From Desulfobacterales bacterium (lineage in GTDB: Bacteria; Desulfobacterota; Desulfobacteria; Desulfobacterales; JAEINQ01), in contig JAEINQ010000005.1 of the NCBI GenBank assembly GCA_016342285.1, forward strand, positions 62,001 to 126,000: DNA of 64,000 bases, given 5' to 3'. The position numbers and the translations under genes are program-made. Shown here one piece after another: positions 59,214-64,000 of this stretch (position 1 is its first letter; the number at the start of each line of letters is the position of its first letter). The notes beneath the pieces are model-generated. The model worked only from the letters and a program-made list of their open reading frames with translations, ran no database searches and was not told the DNA's origin.

Positions 59214-60203
59214 ATGCAAATCATAGAGCAGTCATATGAGTTCATCTACCGGGGCATGCCGGTCGACCAACTGATCGAACTGGCCGGTCGCACCTGTTAC
59301 AAGTCAGAAACGAAAATCACGCCTGAATCCGCAGATAAGTTTGTGAAGATGCTGATCGACCGTGGGCATTTTTCGGTCCTGGAGCATGCCACCGCATGTT
59401 TCAGGCTTGATCCGTGGGAATTTGAAGAAATTCTGGCAAACTTTGACACGGCGTTTGTGTCTCTTACCGACATTGACCGGGCATATCTCATATCGGGCAA
59501 TCTCCGGGCATTCATGCAACTCGTTGAAGAAGACGCTTATGACCCTGCAATAATGGGCATCCTGCGCAACCTGATAAAAACCCAGCCGGAAATGTTCGGC
59601 GGTTTTTACCATTCGGGCCTCGAAGATTATGCCCCCGCCATTCAGCTCAGCGAGAAGGATCTGACAGACGATCACGAAAAGCTCCATCACATCTTCCGGA
59701 CCATCAAGTTCATCACCAATCGCGGAGTGACCCATGAACTGGTGCGCCATCGGCCGGCAAGTTTTTCCATGGAAAGCACCCGCTATGTGAATTATGGCGG
59801 CAGTGAGATGCGGTTTATCAAGCCCGTTTGGTATGACCATGGGGCATTGCCACTGGACTGCGGCATTCCGTTTAAGCATCTGCAGCTCAGCTCGCAGGAG
59901 ATTGTGACGCCGGAATTTGTTTTCTTGCGGGCATGCAGACACGCCGAGTCCTGCTACAACGAATTGCGAGATTGCAACTGGCGCCCCGAGCAAGCCAGGG
60001 AGGTCCTGCCCAACAGCCTGAAAACCGAGATCGTCATGACGGCCAATCTGGCTGAGTGGCATCACGTGCTCACACTGCGATGCTCGAAAAAGGCCCATCC
60101 TCAGATTCGTGATCTGATGATTCCAGTCTTGGCAGATTTTTACAATGAATTTCCAAGACTTTTCGGTGATCTGTTTCATGGGCACTGCAACAAAAAGGAG
60201 TAG
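59214..60203 (+). CDS. thyX: FAD-dependent thymidylate synthase
   Basis: 329 residues. The ThyX motif RHRPASFSMESTRY is intact (RHRxxSxxxxSxR, about 178-191), with FSVLEHATACFRL and a C-terminal NLAEWHHVLTLRCSKKAHPQ. Makes dTMP from dUMP with flavin and methylene-THF. The 100 extra residues over the shortest ThyX forms are normal in phages. Ribosome-binding site is GGAAGCGAG from a repeat unit. Confidence 0.93.
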   Translation: MQIIEQSYEFIYRGMPVDQLIELAGRTCYKSETKITPESADKFVKMLIDRGHFSVLEHATACFRLDPWEFEEILANFDTAFVSLTDIDRAYLISGNLRAFMQLVEEDAYDPAIMGILRNLIKTQPEMFGGFYHSGLEDYAPAIQLSEKDLTDDHEKLHHIFRTIKFITNRGVTHELVRHRPASFSMESTRYVNYGGSEMRFIKPVWYDHGALPLDCGIPFKHLQLSSQEIVTPEFVFLRACRHAESCYNELRDCNWRPEQAREVLPNSLKTEIVMTANLAEWHHVLTLRCSKKAHPQIRDLMIPVLADFYNEFPRLFGDLFHGHCNKKE

Positions 60204-60207
60204 AGCC

Positions 60208-60390
60208 ATGTGCGATCCAAAGCCGATTATGACATTTGGGCTTGCTGGATTAAAGGAGGATATTGTCTGTGCCACATCCGGTAAGCCAATCACCATCACG
60301 AACGAACATGGCCATTTCTGTGAGGACGAGTGTGATCTTGCCGACGCCCAGCGGGAATGGCTTGGAGAAGAAATTCATGAAACAGTCTAA
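60208..60390 (+). CDS. small zinc-finger-like protein
   Basis: 60 residues from ATG 60208. IVCATSGKPI and HFCEDEC make a Cys4-like knuckle. Starts 4 bases after thyX, so it is co-translated. Function unknown. Confidence 0.55.
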   Translation: MCDPKPIMTFGLAGLKEDIVCATSGKPITITNEHGHFCEDECDLADAQREWLGEEIHETV

Positions 60391-60712
60391 AACAGTTATT
60401 GATGTCATCAAAAGTCTTATTGCCATAAAAAACATTGATGAGTTTGCATTAAGGCCAGAAGAAAATGCAGTCGCAAGCCAGCATCATGTATTGGGCAGAA
60501 ATCTAAGAAACGGGCTTTGCTTATGGAATCCAGAATCCGTTATTGCAAAAGAGTTTAACCAGATTGGCATTTCCCATCCAGACGATATGAGTGGCATCTT
60601 GTTGACCACTTTGCACCGTATTTTAAATTTCAACCAGATTGACCTACGCGGCCAGGTTGCAGAATATCAAAAATACTGGGCCAGTTATCCGGCCGAAGGG
60701 ATTGAGGAATGA
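60377..60712 (+). CDS. hypothetical phage protein
   Basis: 111 residues from ATG 60377 (GGAGAAG upstream), overlapping the previous gene by 14 bases. KQSKTVIDVIKSLIAIKNID then a late MSGILLTTLHRILNFNQIDL. Helical; not recognised. Confidence 0.55.
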   Translation: MKQSKTVIDVIKSLIAIKNIDEFALRPEENAVASQHHVLGRNLRNGLCLWNPESVIAKEFNQIGISHPDDMSGILLTTLHRILNFNQIDLRGQVAEYQKYWASYPAEGIEE

Positions 60713-60897
60713 AATACACCTATATTGATTTTGACAACCCCAAAAAGACCCGGTTTACCAGGGGGCAATTTATTGGCTGGTCATGCGGCCTTGGGATTAA
60801 GCGAGCGATATTCGCGCTCAAAAACACCGATCTTTGTATCCCTGAATATCTTTTAACACCTGAAACAAAAAAGGCCATTGGTGATGCCAGAAATTAA
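60709..60897 (+). CDS. small hypothetical protein
   Basis: 62 residues in an ATGA overlap: MKYTYIDFDNPKKTRFTRGQ and on. Basic; not recognised. It overlaps the nucleotidase start by 14 bases. Confidence 0.5.
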   Translation: MKYTYIDFDNPKKTRFTRGQFIGWSCGLGIKRAIFALKNTDLCIPEYLLTPETKKAIGDARN

Positions 60898-61501
60898 CAT
60901 CGCGTTCGATTTGGACGACACATTAGTCAATATGATGTCTGTGTTTGATGATTATCTTGAAGCCCAACATGGCCGTCGAATGCCGGAATCATATGACCAG
61001 TTCGATATTTCAGGACCAGCCCAATTAACGAAAAAAGAAATCTGGTTTCTGTTCTATCAAGTCTTTGATGATATTAACCGGTTTCCGATTTATCCGGGTG
61101 CCCGGGAAGTCCTGACAAAGCTCTATGAAATAACAGGCGAGCCGCCCTGCATCCTGACGGCCAGGCCGCATCGAAAGGCCAGTGAGACGTATGCCCTGGT
61201 CAAGCGGCTGATGAAGAAGACGCCATTTACGCTGATTTTGCAGCACCCGGATATGTCGAAAGCCGGTCATCTTATGGCCATGGGATATGGCCATTATGTC
61301 GATGATAGGCGCAAGAACGTGCTCGATATTGCCAGAGCCGGGATCCATGCGTTTATGCCGGAGCGCTGCTACAACCAGATTCCAGCCGACGTGATCAAGG
61401 CCAGCGGCAACATTGGCGTCATTGATGGCATGACGCACTTTTTGCCGTATCTGTCACAGTTTGCAACCAAAAAGGTGATCCGCCATGATTTGGCCGCTTA
61501 A
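60884..61501 (+). CDS. HAD-family 5'(3')-nucleotidase-like protein
   Basis: 205 residues from ATG 60884 (TTG 60878 also possible). HAD motif I IAFDLDDTLVNMM, motif II CILTARPHRKAS and motif IV YVDDRRKNVLD are present; motif III Lys in LMKKTP. Fits deoxyribonucleotidases that act next to ThyX and MazG in nucleotide-pool control. Confidence 0.78.
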   Translation: MPEINIAFDLDDTLVNMMSVFDDYLEAQHGRRMPESYDQFDISGPAQLTKKEIWFLFYQVFDDINRFPIYPGAREVLTKLYEITGEPPCILTARPHRKASETYALVKRLMKKTPFTLILQHPDMSKAGHLMAMGYGHYVDDRRKNVLDIARAGIHAFMPERCYNQIPADVIKASGNIGVIDGMTHFLPYLSQFATKKVIRHDLAA

Positions 61502-61571
61502 ATTTGTCTTTCTTTGTTCCGTTGTGTTTATTTTTCTCTATGTCATGGCGAGTTTAATCCCGGCACCATAA
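61485..61571 (+). CDS. 28-residue membrane peptide
   Basis: ATG 61485 (AAGGTG upstream) inside the end of the nucleotidase gene reads MIWPLKFVFLCSVVFIFLYV and stops at 61571: one membrane helix. The T-rich leader motif lies within it. Could be a real micro-protein or chance. Confidence 0.4.
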   Translation: MIWPLKFVFLCSVVFIFLYVMASLIPAP

Positions 61572-61591
61572 TTACAAATTACAGGGGCGAT

Positions 61592-61966
61592 ATGGTCGAA
61601 TATTGTGAAATCGAAAGGCTCAATACTGAAATTAAAATCCTGATAGACAGAGATGATAAAGTAGCAAAAGAGCTGTTTGATGCCTTGACCGTAAAAGACG
61701 CGATTGAGAGCAGGCGCGATGCCATCCGGGTGAAATTGCGGGATTTGCGAAAGGACCGGCTGGTGAAGCTCAACATGCTCAGGCATCACCCGGAGCAGCC
61801 CAGGACTGGCCGGCGCCGAAGCATCCCGCTATCAACCCGCCGCAAGCAGGTCGCGGAAATCAAGCAGCTCCGGGCACAGGGTTTAAAGTGGGAAGAGGTT
61901 GCCAGCCAGATTGGCAAGCATTACACCGAGTGTTTACGAATTTTAAGAGTTTTTGACGGAGTTTAA
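61592..61966 (+). CDS. coiled-coil protein with C-terminal HTH
   Basis: 124 residues from ATG 61592. A coiled-coil (AIESRRDAIRVKLRDLRKDR) is followed by a resolvase-type HTH: RRKQVAEIKQLRAQGLKWEE then VASQIGKHYTECLRILRVF. A small DNA-binding regulator is inferred. Confidence 0.6.
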   Translation: MVEYCEIERLNTEIKILIDRDDKVAKELFDALTVKDAIESRRDAIRVKLRDLRKDRLVKLNMLRHHPEQPRTGRRRSIPLSTRRKQVAEIKQLRAQGLKWEEVASQIGKHYTECLRILRVFDGV

Positions 61967-61972
61967 ATTGTC

Positions 61973-62293
61973 ATGGAAATCTTTATCTCAGGCACGCCAT
62001 TTGAAGTCGCGTTCGATTATCAGCCGTTTGAACCCATGACCCGCGACACCCCGGGCCAGATCGAATCGATCGATCTTCATTCGATTAAAATCGGCAACCA
62101 GGAAATCGATTACGACAGCGGTATTTTCCGGACCAATTTTGTAGACCGGCTGGAAGAAGCCATCCTGGCCAAAATTAAACAAGACGCGCTCGATGAATTT
62201 ATCGATGCAAAAACATCTCGATACTGTTCTTGCCATTGGCCGTTGGGGTTTAAGGCAAGAGTTTGTTCAACTTGTGGAAAACGCACAGCTTAA
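61973..62293 (+). CDS. zinc-knuckle hypothetical protein
   Basis: 106 residues. Beta-rich N-terminus (EIFISGTPFEVAFDYQPFEP) and a C-terminal metal site SRYCSCHWPLGFKARVCSTC. Starts 6 bases after the previous gene. Not recognised. Confidence 0.55.
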   Translation: MEIFISGTPFEVAFDYQPFEPMTRDTPGQIESIDLHSIKIGNQEIDYDSGIFRTNFVDRLEEAILAKIKQDALDEFIDAKTSRYCSCHWPLGFKARVCSTCGKRTA

Positions 62294-62385
62294 CCATAAA
62301 TCGAGCGCTTTTTTGATCTTTCTTAATTAAATTCTCTTTGTTTTTTATTAACTTTTAACCTTCATACCAGGAATTGGACCCCAAG

Positions 62386-64000
62386 ATGAAAAAGTCTCTC
62401 ACAAAGAAAACCGAACCCGTCAACCCGGCTGACATTCTTCAAGCCGTACCGCTTTCGCAGATTGCGTTCAGGCCGGACCACAACAATCGCGATCGGTCCG
62501 ATTTTGCCGATGCCGACTTTGATTCGCTGGTGGCATCAATTGCCAAGGTCGGCGTCCTGCAGCCGGTGCTGTTGCGGCCCATCAAGTGCGGCTACGAACT
62601 GGTGGCCGGTGAGCGCCGGGCCCGGGCCAAGATCAAGCTGGCCATCGCCAACGGCGGATTGGACGAAAACACCATCCCGGCAACCATTCGTGAAATGTCG
62701 GATGCAGAGGCCAGTGAGTTCATGCTCGTTGAAAACCTTCAGCGAAAAGCCTTGTCACCGCTGGCAGAGGCCCGGGGATTTCGCGATTACGTCAACAAGG
62801 GCGGCGATGGCGCAACAGAGCGCCTGGCTGAAAAGATCAGCATGTCACCAGCCCACATTCGCCGGCACATGGCCATTCTGGACTTGCCGGGTGAGATCCT
62901 GGAATCCTGGGACAAGGATGTTATCGCGTTTGGCCATCTGGAGCAAATGATTCGAGTCCCGGCCGACAACGCCATTGACCTGTTTAACTGGATGATCGAC
63001 CAGGCCAAAAGCTGGCGCGGCCAGACCCCCACGGTCAAAGAGCTGGCGCAACGGATCAACAACCAGGCGCCCGGTATTAAAGAGGCCAGATTCAACGTGA
63101 AGCAGGCGGGATGCGCCACCTGTCATCGCAATTCTGACCAGCAAAAGTCGCTGTTTGAGGTTGCCGATCTGGAAAAGATGCAGTGCATGAATCCGAGCTG
63201 CTTCAAGGCGCACCAGCTCGCGCACATGCAAAAGGTCTGGTTGACCACGAAAACCGGAAAAGAGGCGCATACCAAAACCTGTTTGTTTTCCGACTCGCTC
63301 AAGTACGATCAATACAACGCCTTCGGCTACGGCGATAAATCCCCGGAGGCCTGCATCAAGTGCGACAAATTTGTGTCGCTGATTCGACTCGATGGTCATG
63401 CCACGCACGAAAGGGTCTGCATTGGAGACGAGGCCTGTTTTAAAAACGCCCGGGCTGGCACGGTCCCAGCCAAGCAAGCAAAGGCCGAGATTGCCAAGGC
63501 CGCCGCTGAAAAAGCCAACGCCCGGGCCACCAAGCACGGTACCGAGTTCCGCGAGGTCCTGTTTGCGGAAAAAATTCCCGAGCTGATCAAAAAGACCAGC
63601 GCCCAGTCGGGTTTGGCGTTGAAGCTGGCGTTGACGGCCATGGTCCACATGAATAGCGGCCTGAAAGAATGGTTTTCCAAGGAAATGACCGGAGAGGAAA
63701 TTTGCGGGTACAACCGGCCGTTGCCAACGGAAGTCATGAACTGGTGCGACCGGCTCGATGACGCCACGGTCAAGCAGTATCTGAAAGATGCCGCAGCCAT
63801 CGTGGCCCTGCAAGACGATTTCGGACATGACGGCCGCTTCGGGTTTGCGACTCGCATCGGCCTTGACCTGCAACGGGATTTCGTCATCACCGAGGAATAC
63901 CTCAAAAAGAAGACCATTGCAGAGATTCACGAGATCGGCGAACAACACAAGGTTTTTGCCGATGAAAACGCCAAGCATTATCTGCACAACGTACTGCACA
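62386..64000 (+). CDS. ParB-like DNA-binding protein, runs off window end
   Basis: 538 codons are visible and the frame is still open. ParB N-terminal nuclease/CTPase domain: QIAFRPDHNNRDRSDFADAD, LVASIAKVGVLQPVLLRPIK, ELVAGERRARAKI (the GERR motif) and VENLQRKALSPLAEARGF, then an HTH (LAEKISMSPAHIRRHMAIL). The C-terminal half has Cys clusters (AGCATCHRN, CMNPSC, ACIKCDKF), as in plasmid and phage ParB relatives. It may partition an extrachromosomal form or regulate genes. No ParA gene is seen in the window. Start ATG 62386 after a T-rich leader. Confidence 0.8.
   Translation, partial: MKKSLTKKTEPVNPADILQAVPLSQIAFRPDHNNRDRSDFADADFDSLVASIAKVGVLQPVLLRPIKCGYELVAGERRARAKIKLAIANGGLDENTIPATIREMSDAEASEFMLVENLQRKALSPLAEARGFRDYVNKGGDGATERLAEKISMSPAHIRRHMAILDLPGEILESWDKDVIAFGHLEQMIRVPADNAIDLFNWMIDQAKSWRGQTPTVKELAQRINNQAPGIKEARFNVKQAGCATCHRNSDQQKSLFEVADLEKMQCMNPSCFKAHQLAHMQKVWLTTKTGKEAHTKTCLFSDSLKYDQYNAFGYGDKSPEACIKCDKFVSLIRLDGHATHERVCIGDEACFKNARAGTVPAKQAKAEIAKAAAEKANARATKHGTEFREVLFAEKIPELIKKTSAQSGLALKLALTAMVHMNSGLKEWFSKEMTGEEICGYNRPLPTEVMNWCDRLDDATVKQYLKDAAAIVALQDDFGHDGRFGFATRIGLDLQRDFVITEEYLKKKTIAEIHEIGEQHKVFADENAKHYLHNVLH

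Larger units (their letters stand above)
19145..64000. mobile_element. integrated phage-like element, left end at tRNA-Leu, right end outside window
   Basis: The left boundary is the break in tRNA-Leu. Inside are integrase and excisionase, a divergent regulatory switch, then about 42 kb of mostly plus-strand early phage-type genes for replication, recombination, nucleotide metabolism, RNA repair and anti-defence. No structural, packaging or transfer gene is visible, so prophage is inferred rather than shown. The boundary is given to within about 10 bases because the crossover lies somewhere in the anticodon arm. Confidence 0.85.

Noticed and set aside
22222..64000. Capsid, portal, terminase, tail, relaxase or type IV secretion genes
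   Set aside because: Looked for along the whole region; none recognised, so prophage is stated as inference only.

Overview
The first 19.1 kb look like the chromosome of an anaerobic deltaproteobacterium, probably a sulfate reducer of the Desulfobacterales. This is inferred from gene content only: a stand-alone NifX/NifB-like protein, a very large PAS-rich hybrid kinase, a PfaA/PfaD-type secondary-lipid synthase and a short Cys-rich protein beside it. From about 19.15 kb to the right edge the window is a different kind of DNA. It is a mobile element of at least 44.8 kb, integrated in a tRNA-Leu(TAA) gene, and its far end lies outside the window.

Chromosomal part (1-19.1 kb): a NifX-like protein; a Cys-rich YkgJ-like protein; an XPB-type SF2 helicase; a 1301-residue hybrid histidine kinase; a 2207-residue PfaA-like synthase (KS-AT-3xACP-KR-DH); a divergent MerR-like regulator; a PfaD-like enoyl reductase; a 55-residue Cys-rich protein; an exported D-aminoacylase-type amidohydrolase; then the 5' half of tRNA-Leu, cut at the anticodon arm.

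Mobile element (19.15-64 kb): the left end carries integrase, excisionase, a PAS-LuxR regulator and a Cro/CI-type regulator on the minus strand. A divergent control region follows, and from there almost everything is on the plus strand in short, overlapping operons. Recognisable genes are early phage functions: SNF2 helicase, PD-(D/E)XK nuclease, an RNA ligase, RtcB, a prim-pol, a UvrD-like helicase, a DnaQ-type exonuclease, a VRR-NUC nuclease, MazG and Nmad1-like nucleotide enzymes, SSB, ThyX, a HAD nucleotidase and a ParB-like protein running off the end. No capsid, terminase or conjugation gene is visible. The best reading is the early/replication arm of a prophage, but a phage-plasmid or other integrative element is not excluded. 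Anti-defence candidates are an AcrIII-1-like ring nuclease (DUF1874), a DUF4326-NADAR pair and two RNA-repair ligases.

The most unusual content is noncoding. Two regions (51.57-52.44 and 56.18-56.91 kb) share conserved 5' sequence blocks and consist of many long, nested, mostly perfect inverted repeats whose sequences differ between the copies. They look like two members of one large ornate RNA family. A deleted third copy lies at 48.67 kb and a related structured region at 57.15-57.57 kb. The element also has a 17-bp operator motif in at least five promoters, a recurrent T-rich leader motif (about 17 sites, two of them boxA-like), a duplicated SSB leader with compensatory base changes, and tandem arrays whose units resemble the ribosome-binding region of the next gene. 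Several small genes in the element carry single-base frameshifts or nonsense codons, while the very long chromosomal genes are intact.
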